From positions 62,001-126,000 of the forward strand of contig CAJXGN010000003.1 in the NCBI GenBank assembly GCA_913053875.1: a stretch of 64,000 nucleotides of DNA, given 5' to 3'. Source of the DNA: an uncultured Agromyces sp. (GTDB lineage: Bacteria; Actinomycetota; Actinomycetes; Actinomycetales; Microbacteriaceae). The position numbers and the translations under genes were made by a program. The notes below the pieces were generated by a model. It was not told the origin of the DNA. It saw only the letters and a program-made list of their open reading frames with translations, and searched no databases. Shown piece after piece: positions 34,746-43,678 of this stretch (position 1 is its first letter; each line of letters opens with the position of its first letter).

Positions 34746-35663
34746 TCACTTGATCGATCCTCGCGTGACGCCCGAGATCACCCAGCGCTGGCTGAAGATG
34801 TAGACGATGAGCAGCGGCGCCATCGCCATCAGGTACGACGCGAACGCGACCGTGTAGTCGGTGTTGAACTGACCCTGGAACACGAACTGCGCCAACGGCA
34901 GCGTACGCGCGGCGGGGTCGGTCAGCACGACCAGCGGCATGATGAAGTCGTTCCACGCCCACACGCAGGTGAGGATGCCGACGGTTGCGTTCATCGGGGT
35001 GAGCAGCGGGAAGATGACCTGCCAGAACACCCGCCAGGTCGAGGCTCCATCGACGCGAGCGGCCTCTTCCAGCTCGATCGGGATCGACCGGATGTACGCC
35101 GTGTAGATGAAGACGTTCAGCGAGAGCCCGTAGATCGTGTACAGCACGATCATGCCGACCTGGTTGTCGAGCCCGAGGATCGCGGTCTGCTTCACCAGCG
35201 GCAGCATGATGATCGGGAACGGGATGAACAGCGCCGCCAGCAGGTAGAAGAACACGCCCTTGAAGAACGGGCGGTGGATGTTGCGCGCCAGCGCGTAGGC
35301 CACGATCGAGCTGGTGACCAGCGTGAAGGCCACCGAGCCGACCGTGATGAACGCCGTGTTCATGAGCGCCTGCGGGAAGCTGGTGCGCTCCCACGCCTCG
35401 GCGAAGTTCTCCCAGCGCACCGGGTTCGGCCACTCGAAGCCGGTGCCGGCGACGAGTTGGTCGGGCGTCTTCAGAGCGACCACGACCGCGAGGTAGAGCG
35501 GGACGAGCACGGTGAGCGAGCACACCGCGATGAGGGCGGTCGCCCACCAGTTGGTGCGGCGGGTGTCGTCGGACTCGCGTCCGCGACGCGGGCGGCGGCG
35601 GGTGCCGCCGTCGACCGGAAGGGCCTGGTCGGCCTGGGCGAGGGTGGTGGATGCGGTGGTCAT
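34746..35663 (-). CDS. Sugar ABC transporter permease, MalG type (alpha-galactoside operon)
   Basis: Inner-membrane subunit of 305 residues with six predicted helices and the ATPase-contact motif EEAARVDGASTWRVFWQVIF. A polar N-terminus with RRPRRGRESDDTRR precedes the first helix. The ATG overlaps the stop of the upstream permease (ATGA). It forms a heterodimer with that permease; the energising ATPase is not encoded in the window. Confidence 0.92.
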   Translation of the reverse strand: MTTASTTLAQADQALPVDGGTRRRPRRGRESDDTRRTNWWATALIAVCSLTVLVPLYLAVVVALKTPDQLVAGTGFEWPNPVRWENFAEAWERTSFPQALMNTAFITVGSVAFTLVTSSIVAYALARNIHRPFFKGVFFYLLAALFIPFPIIMLPLVKQTAILGLDNQVGMIVLYTIYGLSLNVFIYTAYIRSIPIELEEAARVDGASTWRVFWQVIFPLLTPMNATVGILTCVWAWNDFIMPLVVLTDPAARTLPLAQFVFQGQFNTDYTVAFASYLMAMAPLLIVYIFSQRWVISGVTRGSIK

Positions 35664-36598
35664 CAGAAATCGGCCTCTCTGCGCTGAAGGACCCGGAACT
35701 GGAAGAGGGAGACGATCGTGATCACGATGAAGAAGATCACCGCGTTGGCCGTCTGGTAGGCGAACTCCCCGCCGGAGAAGCCGCCCCGGAAGATGAGCAG
35801 CGTCACCGACTCGGTGGACGTGCCGGGCCCGCCGTTGGTGAGCGCGACGATGGGGTCGAACACCTGCAGGAAGTTCTTCAGGCTCAGAACGACGTTGATC
35901 GTGAAGAACGCGCCGATCAGCGGGAACGTGATCGACCGGAACTGCCGCCAGGCGCCCGCACCGTCGAGCGAAGCGGCCTCATAGAGCTCGCTCGGGATGG
36001 TCTGCAGGCCCGACAGGTAGATGATGATCGCGAACGCGCACGACTGCCACACCGCCAGCACGACGATCGTCGTCCACGCCCAGTCGGGATTGGTGAGGAT
36101 GTTGTCGCGGAACAGCGGGATGCCCGAGAGGATCTTCGGCAGCGAGTTCGAGAAGAAGAACTGGAACACGTAGCCGATCACCAGGATCGCCAGCACGTAG
36201 GGGACGAAGAAGACGCCGCGGAAGAGGTTCCGCCCGACGATCTTCGCGTTGAGCCCCATGGCGATGGCCAGGGAGATCAGGTTCGTCAGCAGCGTCGCGA
36301 CGATCGCGAACAGGAACGAGAACCCGTACGCCTGCAGCACCCGGTCGTCGCGGAACAGGTTGAGGTAGTTCGACACCCCGACGAAGTTCCACGCGCCGTA
36401 CCCGGCGTAGTTCGTGAAGCTGAAGAAGATGCCGACGAGCACGGGCAGGGTGTGGAAGGCGGCGAACGCGATGACCGCGGGCCAGACCATCCAGTAGTAG
36501 GCGGGCATCGCGCGGCGGTGCTCGCTGCGGGTGCGCGGGGCGCGGCTCCGGCGCTCGCCGGTGGTCGACGTGCGCACGGCCTGGGTCAGCGTGGACAT
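35663..36598 (-). CDS. Sugar ABC transporter permease, MalF type (alpha-galactoside operon)
   Basis: A 311-residue permease with six predicted helices and the motif YEAASLDGAGAWRQFRSITF. MSTLTQAV at 36598 was chosen over a start 16 codons upstream, because it lies two bases from the stop of the binding-protein gene. It belongs to the CUT1 carbohydrate uptake family together with the binding protein at 36601. Confidence 0.92.
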   Translation of the reverse strand: MSTLTQAVRTSTTGERRSRAPRTRSEHRRAMPAYYWMVWPAVIAFAAFHTLPVLVGIFFSFTNYAGYGAWNFVGVSNYLNLFRDDRVLQAYGFSFLFAIVATLLTNLISLAIAMGLNAKIVGRNLFRGVFFVPYVLAILVIGYVFQFFFSNSLPKILSGIPLFRDNILTNPDWAWTTIVVLAVWQSCAFAIIIYLSGLQTIPSELYEAASLDGAGAWRQFRSITFPLIGAFFTINVVLSLKNFLQVFDPIVALTNGGPGTSTESVTLLIFRGGFSGGEFAYQTANAVIFFIVITIVSLFQFRVLQRREADF

Positions 36599-36600
36599 GG

Positions 36601-37923
36601 TCACTCTCCCGTCACGGGGATCGTGCGAGCGGCGACCTTCGCCCACTCGCGGTCGAGGGTGGCGAGCGCGGACTGGGCGTCACCGGTGAAGAGGGCCTCC
36701 TGCACGGTGGCATCGAGCGGGATGCCGGGCGGGACCTGGTGGTCGATGAAGCCGGTGATGCGGCCCTCCTCGAACCACGGCGCGACCGACTGGATCGCGG
36801 CCGAATCGCTCAGCTCGGCGCCCTCGACCGAGGGCACCATGTTCTGCGACGCGGCGAACGCCTCGATCACCTCGGGCTGGAAGAGGTAGTCGATGAAGCG
36901 TTGGGCCTCCGCCTGGTGCGGACCGTCCGTGCCCATGGTGACGACGACGTCCACGCCGGAGACGAGCAGGCGGTCGTCGGGGTCGTCGGTGCCCGGGTAG
37001 GGGAAAATGCCGAGGTTCACGTCGGGATTCACGCCCAGGATGGGGTTGACCGCCCAGATGCCCTGCATGAGCATCGCCGCTTCGCCGTTCGCGAACGCCG
37101 CGTTGCCGTCGTCGTAGGTGCGGCCGCGATAGCCCTCCTGCGCGTACGAGTACAGCTCGGCCTGCTGCGCCATCGCGTCCGGGAAGTCCTGCTCGAACGA
37201 CACGGGGGAGTCGGGGCCGACGTCGGCGCCCTCCTCGCGCATCTGCGGGAAGAAGTCGTCCTGCGCCGGGTAGGCGCCGAGGGCGTTCCACGAGGGCAGC
37301 ACCGTCCACGAGTCGGCCAGCGTGCCGTAGAACGGGGTGATCCCGGCATCCTGCAGCTGCTCGCACACTGCGATGAGCTCGTCGAACGTCTCGGGCACCT
37401 CGAGGCCCTGCTCGTCAAAGATGTCGCGGTTGTAGATGATGCCGTTGGCGTTGTTGACGTAGCCGAGCCCGTTGACCTCGTCGCCGAAGGTGCCGAGGTC
37501 GGCGAGGATCTGCTGCACGGCCGGGTTGATGGTCTCGAGCACCGGGTCGCCGGTGAAGTCGTGGAAGACGCCGGCCTGGGCGAGGCGGCCGAAGTTGCCG
37601 TTCGCGTTCAGGGTGATCACGTCGGGCGTGCGGTCCTTCACGAGCAGCGTGCGGATCAGGGTGTCGGCGTCGGCCACCTGGTTCTGGATGACGTCGATGT
37701 CGGGGTTCTCGGCCTCGAAGTCGGCGATGATCTGCTCGAAGTCGCCGAGCGCCTCGCCCTTGAACTGGAAGAAGTCGAGTTGCACGCGGTCGCCGTCGCC
37801 GGCGGCCGAGCAGCCGGCGAGCAGCAGGCCCGCGATGGTGGCGACGGATGCGGCCGCGAGCGCGCCCCTGCGACGGGTGCGCCTCCTCCGCGGCGATCGC
37901 GTCCTGGTGGTCTGGTCGGTCAT
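36601..37923 (-). CDS. Sugar-binding lipoprotein (alpha-galactoside operon)
   Basis: Substrate receptor of the CUT1 transporter, 440 residues. A twin-Arg-rich basic start, a hydrophobic core and the lipobox LLLAGC mark a lipoprotein anchored outside the membrane. The mature part shows the family pattern (FEQIIADFEAENPDIDV; GEAAMLMQGIWAVNP). An AAGGAGG ribosome-binding site precedes the ATG. The neighbouring GH36 enzyme points to raffinose, melibiose or stachyose as ligands, by context only. Confidence 0.92.
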   Translation of the reverse strand: MTDQTTRTRSPRRRRTRRRGALAAASVATIAGLLLAGCSAAGDGDRVQLDFFQFKGEALGDFEQIIADFEAENPDIDVIQNQVADADTLIRTLLVKDRTPDVITLNANGNFGRLAQAGVFHDFTGDPVLETINPAVQQILADLGTFGDEVNGLGYVNNANGIIYNRDIFDEQGLEVPETFDELIAVCEQLQDAGITPFYGTLADSWTVLPSWNALGAYPAQDDFFPQMREEGADVGPDSPVSFEQDFPDAMAQQAELYSYAQEGYRGRTYDDGNAAFANGEAAMLMQGIWAVNPILGVNPDVNLGIFPYPGTDDPDDRLLVSGVDVVVTMGTDGPHQAEAQRFIDYLFQPEVIEAFAASQNMVPSVEGAELSDSAAIQSVAPWFEEGRITGFIDHQVPPGIPLDATVQEALFTGDAQSALATLDREWAKVAARTIPVTGE

Positions 37924-37965
37924 CGTGCGCCTCCTTGCGCGTGTGGGTCTGGTGATGTGGTGTCG

Positions 37966-40089
37966 TCAGGCGGGGGTGAGTTCGAGCAGCACGAGATGCT
38001 CGGGGTGGAGCACCGGGGCCTGCAGGCCCACGGTTGCGAGGGCGCGCCCGCTCAGCACGAGCGGGTGCTCGGCCCAGGCCAGTGGTGACTGGCCGGGACC
38101 GTCGGCGACGCTGCCGGCGGCGATGCGCACGGCGTAGCGTCGGGCGGGGTCGAGGCCGGGCAGCGTGAAGCGCCCGGTCGGCAGGGTCACGCTGGTGGTG
38201 GCCTGCGTGAAGGTGAAGAGGGCGGATGCCCCGTCGCGCGCCACGACCCCGCGGATGTCGGTCGACGTGTCGACGACGTCGCCGTGCACGAGTCGGCCCG
38301 TGTGGATGAGGTCGCGGTGGCGCCGGTGCAGCGCGACCCAGGCGGCGACTGCGTCGAGGCCGTCGTCGTCGAGGTCGGTCAGGTTCCACTCGATGCCGAG
38401 GTGGCCGAACATGGCCACGCCCGCGCTCAGGTCGAGCGACACGTGTCGGCCGGTGGAGTGCACGTGCGGGCTCGTGAGGTGCGCCCCCATGAGCTCCGGC
38501 GGCACGAGCAGTCCGGTGTACTTCTGGATCTGCAGGCGCTCGATCGGGTCGAGCGTGTCCGAGGTCCAGATGCGGTCGGTGTGCTCGAGGATGCCGAGGT
38601 CGACCCGTGCTCCGCCCGAGGCGCACGACTCGATCTCGAGGCCCGGGTGCCGGCGCTTCAGCGCGGCGAGCAGGCGGTAGAGTGCGAGCACCTGCTCGTG
38701 CACGCGGGCGCGACCGGTGTCGGCGGCCGCCGCCTCGAGCAGGTCGCGGTTGTGGTCCCACTTCAGGTAGGCGATGTCGTACTCGGCGAGCAGGGCGTCG
38801 AGCCGGTCGAGCAGGTACTGCCACGCGTCGGGGTGCGCGAGGTCGAGCACGTGCTGCTGCCGTGACGGCACGGGGTACTCGCCGCGCGCGCGGAGGATCC
38901 ACTCCGGGTGCGCCCAGGCGAGGTCGCTGTCGAGGTTCACCATCTCGGGCTCGACCCAGAGGCCGAACTCCATGCCCAGGTCGTGGATGCGATCGATGAG
39001 CGGCTGGAGTCCATCGGGCCAGACGTCCGCGTCGACGAACCAGTCGCCGAGGCCGGCGGTGTCGTCGCGCCGCCCGCGGAACCAGCCGTCGTCGAGCACG
39101 AACCGCTCCACCCCGACCCGAGCGGCCCGTTCGGCGAGAGCCGTGATGGTATCGAGATCGTGGTCGAAGTAGACGGCCTCCCACGTGTTGAGGGTGACGG
39201 GGCGGGGGCGCTGAGGATGCTGTGGGCGGGCGCGCAGCTCGTCGTGGAAGCGCTGCGAGAGCTCGTTCAAGCCATCGCCCCACGAGCCGATCGCCCACGG
39301 TGTCGTGTACGTCTCGCCGGAGGCCAGCTCGATCTCGCCGGGCGCCAGCAGCTCGGCGGCGCCGAGGAACGCGTCGGCGCCCGGGCTGCGCTCGGCGAGG
39401 AGGCGGTGGTTGCCGCTCCACGCGACGTGCACGGCGTGCACCCGGCCGCGTTCGAAGCCGAACCCGGTGCGGCCGGCGGCGAGCAGCAGGCTCGCGTCGG
39501 CGCCGGGCCGCCCGCGGCGGCTCTCGCGCAGGTGCGTGCCGATGCTGAACGCGTGCCGCTGCGGCGAGCGTTCGCGGAGGTGCCGGCCCGTCGTGTCGAG
39601 CAGTTCGTCGGCCTCGAGGGGGAGCGGGAAGGTCGTGCCGAGCGCGTGCACCGAGTACGGCTCGTCGGCGCGGTTCTCGAGTGTGATGCGCTGGCGGAGC
39701 AGCCCGGCGTCGGTGACCTGCAGTTCGAGGGTCGCGGCGAGGCCCGCCTCGTCGTCGACGGCGTTGACGGTGGCCGAGGCCTCGTCGACGTCGACCGAGT
39801 GGGCGACGAGCTTGGTCGAGACGAACCGGCCGGCGCGGTGGCCGGCGAGCCCGGGGGTGCCGAGCCAGCCCGACGATTCCTGCGGCAGGAGGCTGAGGGG
39901 CGCAGGGTGGTCGAGGCCGCCCGACACCCGCTGCGGGACCGCGGCGGTCGCCAGGGCGGCGAGCTCCGCGTCGCTCGCGTCGCCGAGGTCGGCGCCCCAG
40001 TGCACGATCACGGGCAGCGGGGCCCGAACGACGTCGAGCACGACGCTGGTGCCGCCGTTGCGAAGGTGGATCGGCGTTGATCGCTGCAT
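37966..40089 (-). CDS. Alpha-galactosidase, GH36
   Basis: Retaining alpha-galactosidase of 707 residues, cytoplasmic. An N-terminal beta-supersandwich leads to the barrel with NTWEAVYFDHD, FVLDDGWF, YLKWDHNRDL (nucleophile Asp, about residue 444), ESCASGGARVDLG and TSDTLDPIERL (acid/base Asp, about residue 510). Length and motifs fit the bacterial GH36 group. It is the first gene of a five-gene minus-strand operon with a complete promoter and operator directly before its ATG. It releases galactose from imported raffinose-family sugars. Confidence 0.95.
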   Translation of the reverse strand: MQRSTPIHLRNGGTSVVLDVVRAPLPVIVHWGADLGDASDAELAALATAAVPQRVSGGLDHPAPLSLLPQESSGWLGTPGLAGHRAGRFVSTKLVAHSVDVDEASATVNAVDDEAGLAATLELQVTDAGLLRQRITLENRADEPYSVHALGTTFPLPLEADELLDTTGRHLRERSPQRHAFSIGTHLRESRRGRPGADASLLLAAGRTGFGFERGRVHAVHVAWSGNHRLLAERSPGADAFLGAAELLAPGEIELASGETYTTPWAIGSWGDGLNELSQRFHDELRARPQHPQRPRPVTLNTWEAVYFDHDLDTITALAERAARVGVERFVLDDGWFRGRRDDTAGLGDWFVDADVWPDGLQPLIDRIHDLGMEFGLWVEPEMVNLDSDLAWAHPEWILRARGEYPVPSRQQHVLDLAHPDAWQYLLDRLDALLAEYDIAYLKWDHNRDLLEAAAADTGRARVHEQVLALYRLLAALKRRHPGLEIESCASGGARVDLGILEHTDRIWTSDTLDPIERLQIQKYTGLLVPPELMGAHLTSPHVHSTGRHVSLDLSAGVAMFGHLGIEWNLTDLDDDGLDAVAAWVALHRRHRDLIHTGRLVHGDVVDTSTDIRGVVARDGASALFTFTQATTSVTLPTGRFTLPGLDPARRYAVRIAAGSVADGPGQSPLAWAEHPLVLSGRALATVGLQAPVLHPEHLVLLELTPA

Positions 40090-40092
40090 GAC

Positions 40093-40124
40093 TTATTTCT
40101 ACGACAGAAATAACAGGGTGTCAA
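40093..40124 (-). promoter_or_regulatory. Promoter and ROK operator of the alpha-galactoside operon
   Basis: On the minus strand: TTGACA (40119-40124), a 17-base spacer, TAGAAA (40096-40101), then six bases to the GH36 ATG. A perfect inverted repeat, TTATTTCT-N5-AGAAATAA (40093-40113), covers the -10 box. This AT-rich patch stands out in very GC-rich DNA and resembles AT-rich operators reported for ROK repressors. The ROK gene lies directly opposite. Confidence 0.8.
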
Positions 40125-40205
40125 GAGTGCGCCGGATGTGGCGAAGTCCGCGACGCGGGCGGTGTGTTCATGTCATGATGGAATCAACGGGAGGTGCAGC
40201 CGACG

Positions 40206-41348
40206 ATGACGCAGCCGGAACTCAGCGAGACCGCGCACGATCTCGCGCGTCAGGTGCTCATCCACGGGCCCATCTCCCGGGGGGAACTCGGTCGCCGGCT
40301 CGGGCTGTCGCCCGCGAGCCTCACGCGCCTCTCGAAGCCGTTCCTCGACCGAGGCCTGTTCGTGGAGGCGTCCGACGTCGTGCAGGGCGCGACCGGTCGG
40401 CCCGCGAAGCCCCTCGACGTGCACGTCGACGCGGCACGCGTCATCGGCGTCAAGTTGAGCGGCGACGCGGCGTTCGGCGTGCTGACCGACCTCCGGGCGG
40501 GTGCCCTCGCCCAGGGCGTGCAGTCGCTGGGCGACCACGACGTCGCCTCGGTCGTCGACGCCGTCGCGCGGCTCGTCGACGAACTCCGCCCGGCGGGCGG
40601 CGAACTCGCCGGCGTGGGCGTCAGCATCGGCGGCAACGTCGCCGACCAGCGCACCGTCACGCGCGCGCCGTTCCTGGAGTGGCGCGACGTGCCGCTCGCC
40701 GACCTGCTCGAGGAGCGACTCGGCGTGCCCGTCGACGTCGAGAACGACGTGACCGCGCTCACCACGGCCGAGCAGTGGTTCGGCCCCGCCCGCGCCGAGG
40801 AGTCGTTCGCCGTGGTCACGGTCGGGGCCGGCGTCGGCTACGGCCTGGTCATGCACGACCGCGTCGTCACCACGCCCGACACGGGCCTCGGCCTCGGCGG
40901 CCACCTGCCGCTCGACCCCAGCGGCCCGCGCTGCATGGACGGGCATCCGGGATGCTCGACCGCGATGCTGTCGATCCCGAGCATCCGCGCCCAGGTCGGC
41001 ATCGCGCTCGGCCGGGAGGTCGACTACGACGAGGTGCTCGCGCTCGCCGCGTCGGGCCAGCCGTCGGCACGGGCGGTGACGGATGCCGCCGGGCGGGCGC
41101 TCGGCCGCATGATGGGCCTCATCGCGAACCTCACCATGGTCGACGCGATCGTGCTCTCGGGGGAGGGCGTGCGTCTGTGGGACGTGGCCGGCGAGGCGGC
41201 CACCGCGGTGCTCACTGCGGACCGCGACCCCGAGGCGGCCCCGGTCGTCGTGCACGTCGACGGCGCGGGCTTCGACTCCTGGGCCCGGGGCGCTGCGGCC
41301 GTCGCGATCCAGGGCGGCCTCGCGCGCTTCCGGTTCCCCGCCGCCTGA
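40206..41348 (+). CDS. ROK-family transcriptional repressor
   Basis: A 380-residue regulator: winged helix at the N-terminus (ISRGELGRRLGLSPASLTRLSKPFLDRGL), then the ROK sugar-binding/kinase-like domain with GVSIGGNVAD, VENDVTALTTAEQWFG and VTVGAGVGYGLVMHD. The zinc motif is a variant, CMDGHPGC, preceded by GLGLGGHLPLD. ATG at 40206 has GGGAGG about 11 bases upstream. It diverges from the alpha-galactosidase operon, whose promoter overlaps a perfect inverted repeat, and is its probable regulator. Confidence 0.9.
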   Translation: MTQPELSETAHDLARQVLIHGPISRGELGRRLGLSPASLTRLSKPFLDRGLFVEASDVVQGATGRPAKPLDVHVDAARVIGVKLSGDAAFGVLTDLRAGALAQGVQSLGDHDVASVVDAVARLVDELRPAGGELAGVGVSIGGNVADQRTVTRAPFLEWRDVPLADLLEERLGVPVDVENDVTALTTAEQWFGPARAEESFAVVTVGAGVGYGLVMHDRVVTTPDTGLGLGGHLPLDPSGPRCMDGHPGCSTAMLSIPSIRAQVGIALGREVDYDEVLALAASGQPSARAVTDAAGRALGRMMGLIANLTMVDAIVLSGEGVRLWDVAGEAATAVLTADRDPEAAPVVVHVDGAGFDSWARGAAAVAIQGGLARFRFPAA

Positions 41349-41366
41349 CCGGCACCGGGCCTGCGC

Positions 41367-42383
41367 TCAGGCGCTCGGGCGTGCCGTGCTCGAGCGCACG
41401 ATGAGCTCGTAGGGCAGGCGGGTGTCGGCGCGCTCCGGCGGGGCATCCGTCGGCTGCAGCTGCTCGAGCAGGATGTCGACCGCGCGCTCGCCCTGCCGGC
41501 GCGGGAACTGGGCGACGGTCGTGAGCCCGAAGAACTCGGACAGGTCGTGGTCGTCGATGCCTGCGATCGACACGTCGCCCGGAACGCTCAGGCCGAGGTC
41601 GCGCGCGGCGAGGATCGATCCCATCGCCATCTCGTCCGACGCGGCGAAGATCGCGGTCGGACGGTCGCGCGGCACCCCGAGCAGCTGCTTCGCCGCGTGG
41701 TAGCCGCCCTGGATGCTGAAGTCGGCGGGGGCGAACAGCGACGGGTCGACCGCGTAGCCCGCGTCGACGAGCGCGGCCTCGTAGCCGAGGCGCCGGTTCG
41801 TCGGCAGGTGGAAGTCGAGGTCGAACTCGTGGGTGCCGCCGATGTGCGCGATGCGCGTGTGGCCGAGCGCGAGCAGGTGCTCGGTCGCGAGACGGGAGAT
41901 CGCGACGTCGTCGATCGTGAGGGTGCGCACGCCGGGGATCGGACCACCGACGCCGACCAGCGGCTTGTCCATCGCGTGCAGCCGGGCGACCTCCGCCTCG
42001 GTCAGCTCGAGCGAGACGGCGATGACCGCGTCGACCCGCTGCCGCAGCAGGAAGTGCTCGAACACGCTGGTCCGCTCCGCCCCCTCGCCCGAGAGGTTGT
42101 AGAGCGTCAGGTCGTAGCCGTTGCGGAGCAGCGCGTGCTGCGCGCCCTCGAGCACCGACGAGAAGAACCACCGGTTGAGGAACGGGATGACGACGCCGAT
42201 GTTGCGCATGCGGCCCGATGCCAGGCTCGACGCGTTCGACGAGACGACGTAGCCGAGCTCGGCGGCGGCTGCGACGACGCGCTGCTTCGTGGCATCCGAT
42301 ACCGGCCCCCGACCGCTGAGGGCGCGCGACACGGTCGCCGTGGAGACGCCCGCGAGCTTCGCGACCTCCTCGATGCCGGCCAT
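41367..42383 (-). CDS. LacI-family transcriptional regulator
   Basis: A 338-residue repressor. Helix-turn-helix and hinge: IEEVAKLAGVSTATVSRALSGRGPV and YVVSSNASSLASGRMRNIGVV. The periplasmic-binding-protein fold carries LALGHTRIAHIGG, FAASDEMAMGSILAARDLG and VSIAGIDDHDLSEFFGLTTV. A strong AGGAGG site precedes the ATG. It converges with the ROK gene. Candidate targets are the two AAGCGCTT operators at 48.9-49.0 kb or unlinked genes; neither is shown by sequence alone. Confidence 0.93.
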   Translation of the reverse strand: MAGIEEVAKLAGVSTATVSRALSGRGPVSDATKQRVVAAAAELGYVVSSNASSLASGRMRNIGVVIPFLNRWFFSSVLEGAQHALLRNGYDLTLYNLSGEGAERTSVFEHFLLRQRVDAVIAVSLELTEAEVARLHAMDKPLVGVGGPIPGVRTLTIDDVAISRLATEHLLALGHTRIAHIGGTHEFDLDFHLPTNRRLGYEAALVDAGYAVDPSLFAPADFSIQGGYHAAKQLLGVPRDRPTAIFAASDEMAMGSILAARDLGLSVPGDVSIAGIDDHDLSEFFGLTTVAQFPRRQGERAVDILLEQLQPTDAPPERADTRLPYELIVRSSTARPSA

Positions 42384-42590
42384 GTGCCCCTCCTGGCGGT
42401 GACGGATGCGGCGCAGCTGCGGGTCACCGACCGGGCACGCTGCGCCAGGGGCATCCTATCGACCCCGGCAATTCGACCGCGGAGGGCGCGGCGCGTTGGC
42501 GAACGGGGAACCGGTGAGGTAGACAGTACGCAGTCGGGGCCTGCCCACCGGGGGCGGCTGGGCCCACCGCCGCATTCGAAGGGACAACGT

Positions 42591-42755
42591 GTGAAGTGGG
42601 TCAAGCGCATTCTCATCACTGCGGTGGTGGTCTTCGCCCTGTTCTACATGGTGAGCAGGCCGGAGGATGCCGCCGCGGCGGTGCAGGGCGCGTTCGACGC
42701 CGTCTGGGGCGCGATCGCGTCGGTGGGGACCTTCTTCACGTCGCTGGTCTCCTGA
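42591..42755 (+). CDS. Small single-helix membrane protein
   Basis: A 54-residue protein: KWVKRILITAVVVFALFYMV is a basic start and one membrane helix, followed by RPEDAAAAVQGAFDAVWG and a hydrophobic end. I do not recognise a family. GAAGGGA lies just upstream of the GTG. It sits 19 bp before the PH-domain gene, so the two are likely co-expressed. The 207 bp upstream hold TAGACAGTACG near 42520 as a possible -10 region. Confidence 0.6.
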   Translation: MKWVKRILITAVVVFALFYMVSRPEDAAAAVQGAFDAVWGAIASVGTFFTSLVS

Positions 42756-42774
42756 GTTCCGGGCGGACGTAGAC

Positions 42775-43299
42775 ATGGAGCCGTTCGAGCTCGACCCGAA
42801 GGTCGACCGCCACCTCATCGCGGACGAGGGCGAGATCGTCATCGACGAGGTGCGCAAGCACTGGGTGGCGTACCTCGGTCCGGCGCTCGAGGTGCTCGGC
42901 TCGCTGCTCGTGCTGTTCCTGCTGATCTGGACGCCGCAGCCGCTCGACTGGGTGATCTCGCTGCTGAGCGCGGGCCTGCTGATCCACGGCATCTGGCGCG
43001 CGGCCGGCGTGCACATGGACCGGTTCGTCATCACCAACATGCGGGTGTTCCGCGTGCACGGCATCTTCACGCGCAACATCGCGACCATGCCGATCCAGCG
43101 AATCCTCGACATCTCGGTGCACAAGCCGCTCATCGGTCGCATGTTCGGCTACGGCCACTTCATCTTCGAGTCGGCGGCGCAGGACCAGGGGCTGCGGAAG
43201 ATCCCGTTCGTGGGCGACCCCGACGAGCGCGGCCTCACGATCCAGCGCGTCATCGCGCGGTCGGGCCTGCGCGGTCGGCCGACGCAGTGGAACGCCTGA
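42775..43299 (+). CDS. PH-domain (bPH2/YdbS-like) membrane protein
   Basis: A 174-residue protein with DEGEIVIDEVRKHWVAYLGP, two helices (about residues 35-80), then the bPH2 strand pattern DRFVITNMRVFRVHGIFTRNIATMPIQRILDI and YGHFIFESAAQDQGLRKIPFV. Such proteins are common in actinobacteria and have no assigned reaction. ATG at 42775 is chosen; the upstream open frame covers the preceding gene out of register. Confidence 0.85.
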   Translation: MEPFELDPKVDRHLIADEGEIVIDEVRKHWVAYLGPALEVLGSLLVLFLLIWTPQPLDWVISLLSAGLLIHGIWRAAGVHMDRFVITNMRVFRVHGIFTRNIATMPIQRILDISVHKPLIGRMFGYGHFIFESAAQDQGLRKIPFVGDPDERGLTIQRVIARSGLRGRPTQWNA

Positions 43300-43332
43300 G
43301 CGACACGGATGCAGCGGGGCGGCGTCGGCGCT

Positions 43333-43376
43333 GAGGCATCCGCTCAGTAGTGTCCACTCAGAGGCATCTGCTCAGT
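43333..43376 (+). repeat. Short direct repeat upstream of tRNA-Tyr
   Basis: GAGGCATCCGCTCAGT (43333-43348) recurs with one change at 43361-43376, a 28-bp period. Function unknown. Confidence 0.5.
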
Positions 43377-43398
43377 CGCATCCGCTCGGCGCCCTCGA

Positions 43399-43428
43399 TT
43401 TCACGCTGGGCAGCACGCCGAGTATGCT
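43399..43428 (+). promoter_or_regulatory. Probable promoter of tRNA-Tyr
   Basis: TTTCAC (43399-43404), 18 bases, TATGCT (43423-43428). The transcript would begin about 33 bases before the mature tRNA. Confidence 0.45.
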
Positions 43429-43468
43429 TGTGTGGCCCCGGTCGCGCTGTTGTGAGGCTGGGCGCATT

Positions 43469-43553
43469 GGCGAGTTACCCTAGCGGCCAAAGGGATCTGA
43501 CTGTAAATCAGACGGCTCAGCCTTCGGGGGTTCGAATCCCTCACTCGCCACCA
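43469..43553 (+). tRNA. tRNA-Tyr (GUA)
   Basis: Acceptor GGCGAGT pairs with ACTCGCC. The anticodon loop is CTGTAAA with anticodon GTA, a long variable arm (GGCTCAGCCTTC) marks a class II tRNA, and the T-loop is GGTTCGAATCC. The CCA end is encoded at 43551-43553. Confidence 0.95.
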
Positions 43554-43666
43554 CGCGGAAATCCGCTCTCACCAGCACGGAACCCCTCCCGACCAGCGTC
43601 GCGGAGCGGTTCGTCGTCTCGGCGGGGTTCGTCGTCTCACGACACGCGTCGGCCACCTTCGGCGGC

Positions 43667-43672
43667 TAGCGT
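43667..43672 (+). promoter_or_regulatory. -10 box for the inositol-phosphatase gene, leaderless start
   Basis: TAGCGT ends six bases before ATG at 43679. Confidence 0.5.
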
Positions 43673-43678
43673 GGCAGC

